A stretch of 64,000 nt of DNA from Lachnospiraceae bacterium G41. Lineage in GTDB: Bacteria; Bacillota; Clostridia; Lachnospirales; Lachnospiraceae. Shown here in pieces: positions 48,802 through 57,811 of this stretch. The notes beneath the pieces are model-generated. The model had not been told where the DNA came from. It saw only the letters and a program-made list of their open reading frames with translations, and searched no databases. Each line of letters opens with the position of its first letter. The first letter of the stretch is position 1. Where the stretch lies: contig FNEU01000007.1 of assembly GCA_900100245.1 (NCBI GenBank), positions 62,001 through 126,000 on the forward strand, in the 5' to 3' direction. The translations under genes and the position numbers were made by a program.

Positions 48802-48836
48802 GTCAAAAGCGAGGAATTTAAGGAAGGAGGAAAGAA

Positions 48837-50567
48837 ATGAGAAGAAATTTATTAAAGATGATTAGCTACTATAAGCCATATATCGGAACTTTTATGCTTG
48901 ATATGTTCTTTGCATTTCTTGCTTCCGCTATAAGTCTGATTATTCCTCTTGCAGTCAGATACATTACCGTCAACGTCCATACCATGGATTCTGAAACCGC
49001 GCTCAAACAGGTAATTACAATAGGAATTATCCTGATTGTTTTAGTTGCAGTTCAGCTTGCGGCAAATTATTACATTTCTTATGTTGGCCATGTTATGGGT
49101 GCGAAGATGGAATACAATATGCGATCGGAAATATTTGCGCATTACCAAAAACTATCGTTTTCGTTTTATGATGAGCAAAAAGTTGGGTCGCTTATGAGTA
49201 GAATCACAAGCGACCTTTTTGATATAACGGAACTTTTGCATCACGGACCGGAAAATATAGCAATTTCCTTTATCAAGATAGTCGGTGCATTCATTATTTT
49301 ATTCTGCATCAGCAAATATCTGACACTCGCTGCATTCATACTTCTTCCTTTTATGTTCGCGTTTGCATTTTTCCTAAACAAGCGCATGAAAAGAGCGTTT
49401 AAGGAAAACAGAGTTAAGATTGCGGATATCAATACACAGATTGAAGATAACTTATCGGGTATCAGAGTCGTAAAATCCTTTGCGAACGAAGATATCGAAA
49501 AAGGCAAATTTAAGCAGGGTAACGATGCGTTCCTTAAAGCCAAGAAACACAGCTATTTCTACATGGGCTTTTTCCATTCGGGAATGACGGCATTTACGCT
49601 CCTTATAAACATAGTGGTTATTATGGCGGGCGGCGTGCTGATGGCTAAGAAGATAGTTGAAGTATCGGATTTTGTGACATTTCTTTTATACATTAATATT
49701 TTCACCGATCCGATAAGAACGCTCATCGATTTTACGGAGCAGTTCCAAAACGGCTATTCGGGCTTCGAGAGATTCATGGAAATCCTTGATATTGAGCCTG
49801 ATATCGTAGACAGACCTGACGCAGTCGAACTAAAAGATGTAAAAGGCGACATCAGATTTGAAGACGTTTCGTTTAAGTATAAAGACAGCGCACACAGAGT
49901 TTTAAGACATATCAATCTTGATGTCAAAGCAGGCTCATATGTGGCTTTGGTCGGATCTTCGGGCGGCGGCAAAACAACACTTTGCAGTCTGATTCCAAGA
50001 TTTTATGAGGTTACAAATGGCAGCATCAGCATCGACGGCAAGGACATCCGCGATGTAACGCTTAAGAGTCTTAGAAACAACATTGGTATAGTGCAGCAGG
50101 ATGTATATCTTTTTGCAGGAACCGTTTATGAAAATATCCTTTACGGAAAGCCCGACGCAACGAGAGAAGAAGTCGTTGAAGCCGCAAAACTTGCGAATGC
50201 GCATGAGTTTATAGAAAGCCTTCCGAACGGATACGATACTGATATAGGTCAGAGAGGTGTCAAACTTTCCGGCGGTCAGAAGCAGAGACTTTCGATTGCC
50301 AGAGTGTTCTTAAAGAACCCGCCGATTCTTATTTTCGATGAGGCGACAAGTGCACTCGATAATGAAAGTGAAAACATCGTAAAAGAATCGCTCGAAAAGC
50401 TCGCACACAACAGAACCACTTTCGTTATCGCTCACAGATTATCAACGATAAAGAACGCCGAGAGAATCTTGGTTCTCACGGAGAACGGTATCGAAGAGAC
50501 AGGTACGCATGATGAGCTGATGGCGAAGAACGGTATCTACGCACAGCTTTACAAGTGGGCGAGATAA
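48837..50567 (+). CDS. ABC exporter, fused permease/ATPase half-transporter
   Basis: 576 residues. Six TM helices (~20-310) of the type I exporter fold, then the nucleotide-binding domain: Walker A GSSGGGKTTL (~375), signature LSGGQKQRLSIARVFL, Walker B LIFDEATSALD, H-loop IAHRLS. A half-transporter of the MsbA/BmrA type that works as a homodimer or with another copy. Strong ribosome site AAGGAAGGAGG. The AraC-type block lies upstream. Substrate unknown; multidrug or lipid-like is common for the family. Confidence 0.95.
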   Translation: MRRNLLKMISYYKPYIGTFMLDMFFAFLASAISLIIPLAVRYITVNVHTMDSETALKQVITIGIILIVLVAVQLAANYYISYVGHVMGAKMEYNMRSEIFAHYQKLSFSFYDEQKVGSLMSRITSDLFDITELLHHGPENIAISFIKIVGAFIILFCISKYLTLAAFILLPFMFAFAFFLNKRMKRAFKENRVKIADINTQIEDNLSGIRVVKSFANEDIEKGKFKQGNDAFLKAKKHSYFYMGFFHSGMTAFTLLINIVVIMAGGVLMAKKIVEVSDFVTFLLYINIFTDPIRTLIDFTEQFQNGYSGFERFMEILDIEPDIVDRPDAVELKDVKGDIRFEDVSFKYKDSAHRVLRHINLDVKAGSYVALVGSSGGGKTTLCSLIPRFYEVTNGSISIDGKDIRDVTLKSLRNNIGIVQQDVYLFAGTVYENILYGKPDATREEVVEAAKLANAHEFIESLPNGYDTDIGQRGVKLSGGQKQRLSIARVFLKNPPILIFDEATSALDNESENIVKESLEKLAHNRTTFVIAHRLSTIKNAERILVLTENGIEETGTHDELMAKNGIYAQLYKWAR

Positions 50568-50569
50568 AA

Positions 50570-50604
50570 GCTTTCCCGCTTAAGAGAACGGTTAGGCGGG
50601 AAGC
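50570..50604 (+). other. Intergenic hairpin within the ABC/GNAT run
   Basis: GCTTTCCCGC (50570-50579) pairs with GCGGGAAGC (50596-50604) over a 16-nt loop, with no T run. It lies 27 bp before the next start, so it may stabilise or process mRNA and does not look like a terminator. Confidence 0.5.
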
Positions 50605-50630
50605 ATATTTAGGAAAGATAAGGTGAAAAC

Positions 50631-51413
50631 ATGAAGATAGATGAAATAAGGACTTTGGAAAAGAAAGCCGCTAACGGATGGATGGCTTTTGAAACACATG
50701 AATATGACGGCTGGGAGATGCGTTTCGGTAACGGCTATACAGGACGTGCCAACTCGGTCAGTGTATACGAAGATTCGACCAAGCGACTGGAAGATAAGGT
50801 TGTTTATTGTGAGAATCTTTACAAAGCGCAGGGTCTGCCATGCAATTTTAAGGTGACAGATGCTGACAAGGAATTATCCGAATACCTTTTAAACAGAGGC
50901 TACAAGGTGGTAACACCGTCCGATGTTATGATTCTTGATACCGACAGTGAAGAGTTTGCAAAGGTTTTATCCGACGAGGGAATTGCGGACAATGCAGAAG
51001 CTTTCAAGGATGTAATCTTCAGCGACGAGCCGGCAGACTGGTTTGATCCGTACTTCGAATTCGAAGGTTTTACGGATGAAAAAAAGATAGAAACCTACAA
51101 GCAGTTTCATGCGAATACAAAGGTTACAAAATTGTATGTCACATTAATGTATGAAGGTAATGTGGCAGCAGTCGCATCCTGTGCAATCGAGGGCGAATAC
51201 AGTCTTTTGCATAATGTAATCGTGGATAAGAAATACCGCGGTTTAGGCCTCGGCAAGAAGCTTTGCCTGGCGGCAATTTTAAAGTCAAAGGAACTTGGCG
51301 CAAAGTATTCGTATTTACAGGTCATAAAAGATAACGACGTGGCAGTAAATCTTTATAACAAATTAGGTTATAAGAAGGTCTACGAATACTGCTATTTAAA
51401 GCAGAATAAATAA
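50631..51413 (+). CDS. GNAT family N-acetyltransferase
   Basis: 260 residues. The C-terminal ~120 residues are the GNAT fold: acetyl-CoA loop KKYRGLGLGKKLCLAA (Arg/Gln-x-x-Gly-x-Gly/Ala type), LQVIKDNDVAVNLYNKLGYK. The N-terminal half (WEMRFGNGYTGRANSVSVYE) is the GNAT-related domain common to two-domain acetyltransferases of Clostridia. Ribosome site AAGGTGA. It is in the 48837-54762 run, no terminator before it. Confidence 0.88.
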   Translation: MKIDEIRTLEKKAANGWMAFETHEYDGWEMRFGNGYTGRANSVSVYEDSTKRLEDKVVYCENLYKAQGLPCNFKVTDADKELSEYLLNRGYKVVTPSDVMILDTDSEEFAKVLSDEGIADNAEAFKDVIFSDEPADWFDPYFEFEGFTDEKKIETYKQFHANTKVTKLYVTLMYEGNVAAVASCAIEGEYSLLHNVIVDKKYRGLGLGKKLCLAAILKSKELGAKYSYLQVIKDNDVAVNLYNKLGYKKVYEYCYLKQNK

Positions 51414-51451
51414 AGGTTTAATTCTTTTATGAGAGATAAGGAGATAAGAAA

Positions 51452-52000
51452 ATGATATTTGAAGAAAGAACATTTGATATAAACGGAAAAGAACTGGTAA
51501 TGAGAGCACCGAGAGAAGAAGACGCGGAGATGCTTCGTCAGTACATAAAGAAGGCCTGCGGCGAGACAAGATTTTTGATGGCCGAGGGCGATGAAATGGA
51601 TTTATCTCTTGAGGACGAGCTCGCATTTATCAACAGCCACAGAGATTCCGACAGCGGAATGTTGATACTCGGATTTTTGGACGGAGAACATGTCGGAAAC
51701 TGCTCATTTGAGAAGGTTTCAGGCAGCAGAAGATATGCACATCGTGTAAGCGTAGGCATCGCTCTTTTACAAAAGTTCACAGGACAGGGTGTCGGCAAAG
51801 TAATGTTTGGCGCAATGCTTGAAGAGATTGAAAAGCTTGGAATAGAGCAGGCAGAGTTAATCGTAATCGAGCATAACGACAGAGCAAAGCATATGTATGA
51901 AACTTTCGGCTTCGTAGAGACCGGAAGGCGTCCCGATGCGAACAAGTATGATGACGGAACATATGCGGACGATATTTTGATGACCAAGTTTTTTGAGTAA
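51452..52000 (+). CDS. GNAT family N-acetyltransferase (RimJ/RimL-like)
   Basis: 182 residues, one GNAT domain: VSVGIALLQKFTGQGVGKVM is the acetyl-CoA site and ELIVIEHNDRAKHMYETFGF the conserved C-terminal motif. Resembles acetyltransferases of small molecules or protein N-termini. 38 bp after the previous GNAT gene and the same orientation, probably one transcript. Substrate unknown. Confidence 0.9.
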   Translation: MIFEERTFDINGKELVMRAPREEDAEMLRQYIKKACGETRFLMAEGDEMDLSLEDELAFINSHRDSDSGMLILGFLDGEHVGNCSFEKVSGSRRYAHRVSVGIALLQKFTGQGVGKVMFGAMLEEIEKLGIEQAELIVIEHNDRAKHMYETFGFVETGRRPDANKYDDGTYADDILMTKFFE

Positions 52001-52081
52001 AAAGTGCAATAATGCAAAGCGCCAAAAGAGTAAAGTTTAGGCAAACAAAACAGTTTCGGCGCTAAAAGAAAGAAGGACAAC

Positions 52082-53143
52082 ATGGAATACGTAATTGAAC
52101 TTAAAAATGTAGATAAAGAATTTAAAGTTTTAAACAGACACGAAGGCTTAAAGGGCAGTTTTCAGGATCTCTTTTCAAGGGATTACAAAATCATAAAAGC
52201 CGTAAACAACGTGTCGATGAATATAAAACCCGGCGAAATCGTCGGATACTTAGGCCCCAACGGTGCGGGCAAATCGACCACAATCAAGATGATGACAGGT
52301 GTTTTGCAGCCTACACGCGGAGAAATTCTCGTAAATGGAAAAGTTCCTTACAAGAACAGAACCGCCAATGCACAGAACATCGGCGTTGTATTCGGACAGC
52401 GTTCCCAGCTTTGGTGGTCACTTCCCTTAATCGAATCTTTTAAGCTTTTGAAGGATATTTACAACATTTCCGACAAGGATTACAAGGATATGCTCGCTTT
52501 ATACGAGTCACTGGTCGATATTAAGGATCTTTACTCAAAGCCCGTTCGTCAGATGTCTTTGGGACAAAGAACATTAAGCGATATTCTGGCGGCGTTTTTA
52601 CACAATCCGCCCATCGTTTTCCTTGACGAGCCGACAATCGGTCTCGACGTTTCGATGAAGGCAAAAATCAGAAACCTTATCAAGGCACTCAACAAGGAAA
52701 AGAATACAACCGTTATTCTTACTACTCACGATATGGGCGACGTTGATGCTTTATGCGAGAGAATAGTAATCATCGATAAGGGAACCATGCTTTATGACAA
52801 CGACATCGAGCATTTAAGAAGCTTCTTCGGTGCTTACAGAACTTTGCTGATAAAGACCAAGAAACATCCCGAGGAACTCACAGATGATGAGAAAAAGGCC
52901 GAACTTGATAATGTTGAGGCAATCGTAAAAGAAGCATATGCCGACAAAGATTTCACTTTCTCATCAACCGATGAAGGCTGGTGCAGCATTCTTATCGATG
53001 AATCACAGGTTCGTCTGATGAAGGTTCTTAACCATATTCAGGAGAAAATCAAGGTTTACGATGTTCGTCTTGAAGAAATTTCGACAGAAAGCGTTATCCG
53101 CAAGATCTACGAAGATGCGGAAAACATGAAGAAAGCTAACTAA
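52082..53143 (+). CDS. ABC transporter ATP-binding protein (ABC-2 type)
   Basis: 353 residues. N-terminal VIELKNVDKEFKVLNRHEGL is characteristic of the subfamily that pairs with ABC-2 permeases of COG4587/COG3694. Walker A GPNGAGKST (~57-65), Q-loop FGQRSQLWWSLPL, signature MSLGQRTLSDI, Walker B VFLDEPTIGLD, H-loop TTHDMG. A C-terminal ~100-residue extension (TKKHPEELTDDEKKAELDNV) is not part of the NBD core. Together with the next two genes it makes one exporter. Confidence 0.93.
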   Translation: MEYVIELKNVDKEFKVLNRHEGLKGSFQDLFSRDYKIIKAVNNVSMNIKPGEIVGYLGPNGAGKSTTIKMMTGVLQPTRGEILVNGKVPYKNRTANAQNIGVVFGQRSQLWWSLPLIESFKLLKDIYNISDKDYKDMLALYESLVDIKDLYSKPVRQMSLGQRTLSDILAAFLHNPPIVFLDEPTIGLDVSMKAKIRNLIKALNKEKNTTVILTTHDMGDVDALCERIVIIDKGTMLYDNDIEHLRSFFGAYRTLLIKTKKHPEELTDDEKKAELDNVEAIVKEAYADKDFTFSSTDEGWCSILIDESQVRLMKVLNHIQEKIKVYDVRLEEISTESVIRKIYEDAENMKKAN

Positions 53144-53156
53144 AGAGGACAAAAAA

Positions 53157-53963
53157 ATGAGAATTAAATCATGGATTGCGCTTACGAGAGTGTCTATTAT
53201 GGATTTTATGCAATTCAGGTTAAGCGCGTTCGTAATGTTGATAGGCAACATTATATATTTGATAGTTATTTATAATTTGTGGAAAGCGATTTACGCTTCC
53301 GTTGACAATGCAACCATTAACGGTATGAGTTTCAACGATACCATGATTTATCTGGTACTTGCATCGGCTCAGTTTACTTTTATGGAAGCATATCTTGTCT
53401 GGATGATGAGCAGATCGATACAAAGCGGAAAAATAGTGCTTGATTTATTAAAGCCCGTTCCGTATTCACAGTATCTTCTGTTCGGATTGGAAGGCGGTAA
53501 TATCTGTGCTTTCGTAGTGACATTTATACCGACATTTATAATTGTTGAGATTATTACCGGGGGATACATACACATAGGAATAAACATTCTGTTTTACCTT
53601 GTGGCAGCTACTCTCGGTATGTTAATCAACTTTGCTATAGACTTTTTTGTTGGAACAATATGTCTTTATACACAGTCTACATGGGGCATTAATATCATGA
53701 AGGAAGTAGTGGTTTTGTTCCTCTCCGGAGCAACCGTTCCTCTGGCATTTTTCCCTGAGACTTTAAGGAAAATCGTGATGTTTTTCCCGTTCCATGCAAT
53801 TTACAATACTCCGCTTACATTCCTTACCAAAGGACCGGAATTAAGTCTGGCCGAATCTTTTATAATGGTCGGCGAACAGGCTGCATGGGCAATCGTTCTT
53901 ATAATTCTCGGAAAGATTTTCTGGAAACTTTCTGAGAGAGTTATTACGGTAAACGGAGGCTGA
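53157..53963 (+). CDS. ABC-2 permease subunit
   Basis: 268 residues with six TM helices; N-terminus IKSWIALTRVSIMDFMQFRL and the GKIVLDLLKPVPYSQYLL loop match the ABC-2 permeases of COG4587. 13 bp after the ATPase and 1 bp before the next gene. Works as a heterodimer with the following subunit. Ribosome site AGAGGA. Confidence 0.9.
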   Translation: MRIKSWIALTRVSIMDFMQFRLSAFVMLIGNIIYLIVIYNLWKAIYASVDNATINGMSFNDTMIYLVLASAQFTFMEAYLVWMMSRSIQSGKIVLDLLKPVPYSQYLLFGLEGGNICAFVVTFIPTFIIVEIITGGYIHIGINILFYLVAATLGMLINFAIDFFVGTICLYTQSTWGINIMKEVVVLFLSGATVPLAFFPETLRKIVMFFPFHAIYNTPLTFLTKGPELSLAESFIMVGEQAAWAIVLIILGKIFWKLSERVITVNGG

Positions 53964-53964
53964 A

Positions 53965-54762
53965 ATGAAAAGACTTGGATTTTATATATCAATTTACAGA
54001 AAAATAATAATTCAGGACATTAAGAGCAAGATGAGTTACCGATCCGATTTTATCATTTCCATGATCGGAATGATTTTGACAGATATATCGGAACTTGCGG
54101 CATTCTACATCATGTTCCTTAATTTCCCGAGTGTCTGCGGATGGTCTTATCACGAGATGCTTTTCCTCTACGGATTTTCGCTCGTGGCTTTAACTCCGCT
54201 CCAGTGCCTGTTTGATAACAACTGGCAGTTAAGACACTATGTTTATGAAGGCGATTTTATCAAATACTGTTTCAGACCGATAAATGTATTCTTTTATTAC
54301 ATATCGGAAGACTTTGATACCAAGGGAATGGGACAGTTTTTCGTGGGAATGGGCACCATCATTTATGCATGGTACAAGCTTAAACTCCCCGTAACATTCG
54401 TAAACATCGCAGCTTTGATCGTAGCACTTGTTGCTGCATCACTTTTCATGGTTGCGATAATGAACATTGCTGCGGCGAGCTGCTTTTTCCTTACCAACTC
54501 GGGATATATAATGGTTACAATGAACAAGTTCAGGGATTATGCAAAATATCCCGTAACCATTTTCCCGATATTCTTCAGAATAATATTTACATTTATTATT
54601 CCGATAGCGTTTATCGCATATTTCCCGAGCCTGGTTATTTTAAGGCCTCAGGAAATTCCCTTCCTTACTTGGTTTTCACCGGTATACGGAATCATATTCT
54701 TTTATATATCATATAAGATATGGATGTTCGGTGCCTCGAAATATTCGGGAACCGGATCGTGA
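53965..54762 (+). CDS. ABC-2 permease subunit
   Basis: 265 residues, six TM helices; IIIQDIKSKMSYRSDFIISM and the GDFIKYCFRPINVFFYYI loop match COG3694-type permeases. The DFIKYCFRPINVFF loop mirrors KIVLDLLKPVPYSQY of its partner, as expected for diverged paralogues. GGAGGC is the ribosome site, inside the preceding gene. Last gene before a strong terminator. Confidence 0.9.
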   Translation: MKRLGFYISIYRKIIIQDIKSKMSYRSDFIISMIGMILTDISELAAFYIMFLNFPSVCGWSYHEMLFLYGFSLVALTPLQCLFDNNWQLRHYVYEGDFIKYCFRPINVFFYYISEDFDTKGMGQFFVGMGTIIYAWYKLKLPVTFVNIAALIVALVAASLFMVAIMNIAAASCFFLTNSGYIMVTMNKFRDYAKYPVTIFPIFFRIIFTFIIPIAFIAYFPSLVILRPQEIPFLTWFSPVYGIIFFYISYKIWMFGASKYSGTGS

Positions 54763-54775
54763 TTAAGAACCTTTT

Positions 54776-54834
54776 GACATCCCCGAGAGTTAATAATTGC
54801 AGTACATGCAAGGCTCTTGGGGGTGTCTTTTTTT
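54776..54834 (+). terminator. Terminator of the ABC/GNAT/ABC run
   Basis: 14-bp imperfect stem GACATCCCCGAGAG/CTCTTGGGGGTGTC (54776-54789, 54814-54827), a smaller hairpin TTGCA/TGCAA in the loop (54797-54811), then TTTTTTT. The following ~170 bp to the vapB promoter contain no gene I can support. Confidence 0.9.
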
Positions 54835-55004
54835 ATGCGTTTTCGTGAATTTATACAAAAATATTTTTCTACATTCAAACCCATTGATTTCACAAAAACC
54901 AGATGCTATTATTCAACAACAAAAGGAAAGCATATTCACAAAAACCATGGAATATCATATTCAGGGGCCCATCGATACTGCTGTACTATAGACATGAAAT
55001 GGAA

Positions 55005-55033
55005 TTGACTTGATATATATCATGATATATACT
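55005..55033 (+). promoter_or_regulatory. vapBC promoter and palindromic operator
   Basis: TTGACT (55005-55010), 17-bp spacer, TATACT (55028-55033). The spacer begins with a perfect 12-bp palindrome TGATATATATCA (55011-55022) and is followed by another TGATATAT half-site, a good site for VapB autorepression. Confidence 0.8.
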
Positions 55034-55053
55034 AATAGTAAGGGAGGTGGGTG

Positions 55054-55290
55054 ATGATTATGATGACAGCTAAAGTATTCGAAAATGGAAGAAGCCAGGC
55101 CGTAAGATTGCCCAAAGAATGTCGTTTTTCGTCCGAAGAAGTTCTTGTGAACAGGATTGGAGATATTGTAATTTTATTACCTAAAACAGGGAAGTGGGAC
55201 GAATTTATGATGGCGGTTGATATGTTTTCTCCTGATTTTATGAACAATGGTCGAAGTGAACAGGATATTCAGGAGCGAGAAGATTTATGA
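55054..55290 (+). CDS. vapB: VapB-type antitoxin
   Basis: 78 residues when begun at ATG 55054 (AGGGAGG 6 bp before; a GTG and other ATGs nearby are alternatives). AbrB-like swapped-hairpin DNA-binding domain: TAKVFENGRSQAVRLPKE (~5-22). C-terminal ~35 residues bind and block VapC. Antitoxin and repressor of the operon; the palindrome in the promoter spacer is the probable target. Overlaps vapC by 4 bp. Confidence 0.92.
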   Translation: MIMMTAKVFENGRSQAVRLPKECRFSSEEVLVNRIGDIVILLPKTGKWDEFMMAVDMFSPDFMNNGRSEQDIQEREDL

Positions 55291-55688
55291 AATATATGCT
55301 GGATACTAATATATGCATATATGCAATTAAACATAAACCGCAAAAAGTATTTGAGCAACTTCAAAGAACCGATCCCGAAGATGTTTGTATATCTTCGGTA
55401 ACATACGCGGAACTGGTTCATGGTGTGGAGAAGAGTAACGCTGTGGAAAAAAACCGTTTTGCGTTAGCGTTGCTTCTTTCCAAAATCGAAATATTAAATT
55501 TTGATGTAAATGCAGCAAATGAATATGGAAAGATCAGGGCTGATTTGGAGAGAAAGGGAACTCCGATCGGGACACTGGATATGATGATTGCCGGTCATGC
55601 GAAATCGGTTGATTGTATCGTGGTTACCAACAATGTTAAAGAGTTTTGCAGAATAGAAAATTTGGAGATTATGAATTGGGCTGAATAA
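55287..55688 (+). CDS. vapC: VapC toxin, PIN-domain RNase
   Basis: 133 residues. PIN domain with acidic quartet Asp6 (MLDTN), Glu42 (TYAELVHG), Asp98 (LDMMIAGHA) and the TNN segment around 115. VapC enzymes cleave tRNA (often initiator tRNA-fMet) to stop growth; VapB prevents this. Start overlaps vapB stop by 4 bp. All catalytic residues are present, so the toxin looks active. Confidence 0.94.
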   Translation: MKYMLDTNICIYAIKHKPQKVFEQLQRTDPEDVCISSVTYAELVHGVEKSNAVEKNRFALALLLSKIEILNFDVNAANEYGKIRADLERKGTPIGTLDMMIAGHAKSVDCIVVTNNVKEFCRIENLEIMNWAE

Positions 55689-55706
55689 TAAGAGAGGAGA
55701 ATGATT

Positions 55707-55934
55707 ATGCCGTATATTCAGATTAAAGCTTATCCCAAGGATGAGAAAATCAAAGCAAAAGTAGCTGAAAGAATCAATGAAGTTTTTTTGGAGGAATGGG
55801 GATGCGCTCCGGATGCGATTTCATTATCTTTTGAAGAGGTGGATCCTTCCGACTGGGAAGATCAGGTTGTAAAAAAGGAACTCGAGCCTCAGAAAGACAA
55901 ATTACATATTTTCAACGGTAAAAAGCAGTATTAG
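55707..55934 (+). CDS. 4-oxalocrotonate tautomerase-like protein
   Basis: 75 residues. Start at ATG 55707 gives MPYIQIKAYPKDEK; after Met removal Pro1 is the catalytic base of this family, so the upstream ATG at 55701 is rejected. AGAGGAGA is the ribosome site. The rest shows the beta-alpha-beta pattern of the tautomerase subunit and RINEVFLEEWGCAPDAI. Substrate unknown. It lies 18 bp after vapC and 54 bp before the response regulator; probably independent of both in role. Confidence 0.85.
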   Translation: MPYIQIKAYPKDEKIKAKVAERINEVFLEEWGCAPDAISLSFEEVDPSDWEDQVVKKELEPQKDKLHIFNGKKQY

Positions 55935-55988
55935 GATTAAGATTATACCTGATGAAAGGCATATCCGGAAAAAAATTAGGAAAAAGGC

Positions 55989-56684
55989 ATGAAAATATTA
56001 CTGATTGAAGACGATTACAACTTGGCATTGGGACTTAAGTACTCTTTGAAAGACGAAGGGTTTGAAGTGGTGTATGCAAATACCCTTTCATCCGGCAAAG
56101 AAAACTATCTTAGAGAAAATCCCGATTTGATTTTACTGGATATTACGCTTCCTGACGGAAACGGCTATGATTTTTGCGAATTTGTACGTGAAAAAGACAA
56201 GAATATTCCCATCATCTTTTTAACCGCAATGGAACAGGAAGAAAGCGTGGTAAAAGGCTTCGGGCTTGGGGCTGATGATTATGTTACAAAACCGTTCAGA
56301 GTATCGGAACTCACTGCCAGAATAAGAGCGCATTACAAAAGGTATGAGAGCCTGAAAAAGAGTAATCCTCAAATGTCTCAAATCGAAGCAAATCCGGATT
56401 TTAAAATCGATCAGACAAGACTCTGCATTTGGAAAAAAGGAGAGAGAATTGATTTAACCCCGACCGAATACAAAATCGTAAGAAAGCTGACGGAAAATCC
56501 CGGCGAAATCGTTTCCAGAGATGCTCTTTTGGAGTGCTGTTGGGATACAACGGGAGAATATCTGGACGTAAACACTTTGTCTGTTCATATAAAAAGAATC
56601 CGAGAAAAACTCGGAGAAAATGACAAAGAGGGGCATATCCGTACCGTGCGCGGCGAAGGATATGTGTTTGCATCGAGTAAGTAA
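55989..56684 (+). CDS. Response regulator, OmpR/PhoB type (BceR-like)
   Basis: 231 residues. Receiver domain 1-118 with acidic pocket EDD (7-9), phospho-acceptor Asp51 in LLDITLPDGNG, and conserved Thr/Lys (FLTAM, DYVTKPF). The C-terminal winged HTH includes LTPTEYKIVRKL and VNTLSVHIKRIREKL with HIRTVRGEGYVF. Paired kinase follows by 18 bp, then an ABC exporter of the Bce type, so it probably activates that exporter in response to peptide antibiotics. Confidence 0.95.
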   Translation: MKILLIEDDYNLALGLKYSLKDEGFEVVYANTLSSGKENYLRENPDLILLDITLPDGNGYDFCEFVREKDKNIPIIFLTAMEQEESVVKGFGLGADDYVTKPFRVSELTARIRAHYKRYESLKKSNPQMSQIEANPDFKIDQTRLCIWKKGERIDLTPTEYKIVRKLTENPGEIVSRDALLECCWDTTGEYLDVNTLSVHIKRIREKLGENDKEGHIRTVRGEGYVFASSK

Positions 56685-56702
56685 AAATGTATCGGAGGCA
56701 AC

Positions 56703-57734
56703 ATGATTTACCTGGAAGAAAAGAAGTATTTTTCGGTGATTTTGATTATTGTCGCATGTGTTACTCTTGCGACAATTTTTCTTATGAACAAACCGCAGAT
56801 TCTGCTGTTTGTTTTTGTAGCGGGTTTTATAATTACCGGATTTTTCGGAGCGTTTTTTATAAGAAAAGTATATAAAAAAGCAATAAAAACAGAGCAGTAT
56901 CTGGATCAGGTGATTTCAAACGAAGGGGAGTTAAGCATTCCTTCCAAGACCGAAAAAGACAGTATTTTCGCTAATATAATCGAGGAATTGAAAGAACTCG
57001 AAAAAATCAGACTAAGCCAGGAGAGCGAGAAAAACAGGGAACTTTTGTGGCAGAAAAATCTGATGAGCGATATTTCCCATCAGATAAAAACACCCCTGGC
57101 AACGCTGGAAATATATACCGATATTTTTAACAAGGAATTCGGTGAAAACGAAGAAAAGAAAGAATTGTCCGAGCATGCCCTGGAGGCGATTGAAAGAATC
57201 CGCTGGCTTGTGACGGGAATGCTTCAGATAGCCAAACTTGAATCGGGAACATACAAAATGGAGAAAAAAGAATCGCCTGTAAAAGAAACAATCGACAGGG
57301 CTTTGTATTCTTTAAACTCTTTAATTTCCGAGAAAAAAATAAAGGTGCATATCGAAGAAAGAAAAGAGGAAAATCGCGACATTATTATTTCTCAGGACAG
57401 CAAATGGCTTGAGGAAGCATTTATAAATATTCTTAAAAATGCCATAGAATTTTCGTCCGACGAAGGAAGCGTGGATATTTTTATCACCGATACTCCGATG
57501 GCGGTAAGTGTTGAAGTAAAGGATTACGGCGAAGGAATATCCGAAGAAGAAATTCCAAAGATTTTCAATCGTTTTTATAAAGTGGCCGGACAGAGAGAAA
57601 AGCATAAGGACAGTGTAGGCATAGGCCTTAATCTGTCAAAGGAAATAGTCAAGGCGCATAACGGAATAATAACTGCGGAAAGCAGGAGAGGAGAGAATTC
57701 GTATACGAGTATTTACACAACTTTTTTAAGGTAA
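56703..57734 (+). CDS. Sensor histidine kinase (BceS-like)
   Basis: 343 residues. Two TM helices near the N-terminus (~8-28, ~35-55) with almost no extracytoplasmic loop, the intramembrane-sensing kinase layout. H-box SDISHQIKTPLATLEIY gives the phospho-His; N-box ILKNAIEF, G boxes VKDYGEGISEEEIPKIFNRF and KDSVGIGLNLSKEIV. Such kinases sense through the BceAB transporter encoded next. CGGAGG ribosome site. Confidence 0.95.
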   Translation: MIYLEEKKYFSVILIIVACVTLATIFLMNKPQILLFVFVAGFIITGFFGAFFIRKVYKKAIKTEQYLDQVISNEGELSIPSKTEKDSIFANIIEELKELEKIRLSQESEKNRELLWQKNLMSDISHQIKTPLATLEIYTDIFNKEFGENEEKKELSEHALEAIERIRWLVTGMLQIAKLESGTYKMEKKESPVKETIDRALYSLNSLISEKKIKVHIEERKEENRDIIISQDSKWLEEAFINILKNAIEFSSDEGSVDIFITDTPMAVSVEVKDYGEGISEEEIPKIFNRFYKVAGQREKHKDSVGIGLNLSKEIVKAHNGIITAESRRGENSYTSIYTTFLR

Positions 57735-57751
57735 TCTTACAGTATCTTAAG

Positions 57752-57780
57752 ATGACTTTCCTAAAACCTTTATGTATGAT
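57752..57780 (+). promoter_or_regulatory. Possible bceAB promoter
   Basis: ATGACT (57752-57757), 17-bp spacer, TATGAT (57775-57780), 32 bp before the ABC start. The upstream CTTACAGTATCTTAAG (from ~57736) is inverted-repeat-like and is a reasonable BceR target. Confidence 0.4.
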
Positions 57781-57811
57781 GAAATCATAAAAGGTATCGG
57801 GAGGAAATCGT

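Noticed and set aside
54797-55008. Two short overlapping plus-strand frames between the ABC terminator and vapB
   Set aside because: They begin in the terminator loop or stem, lack ribosome sites, overlap each other and read as non-protein-like sequence.
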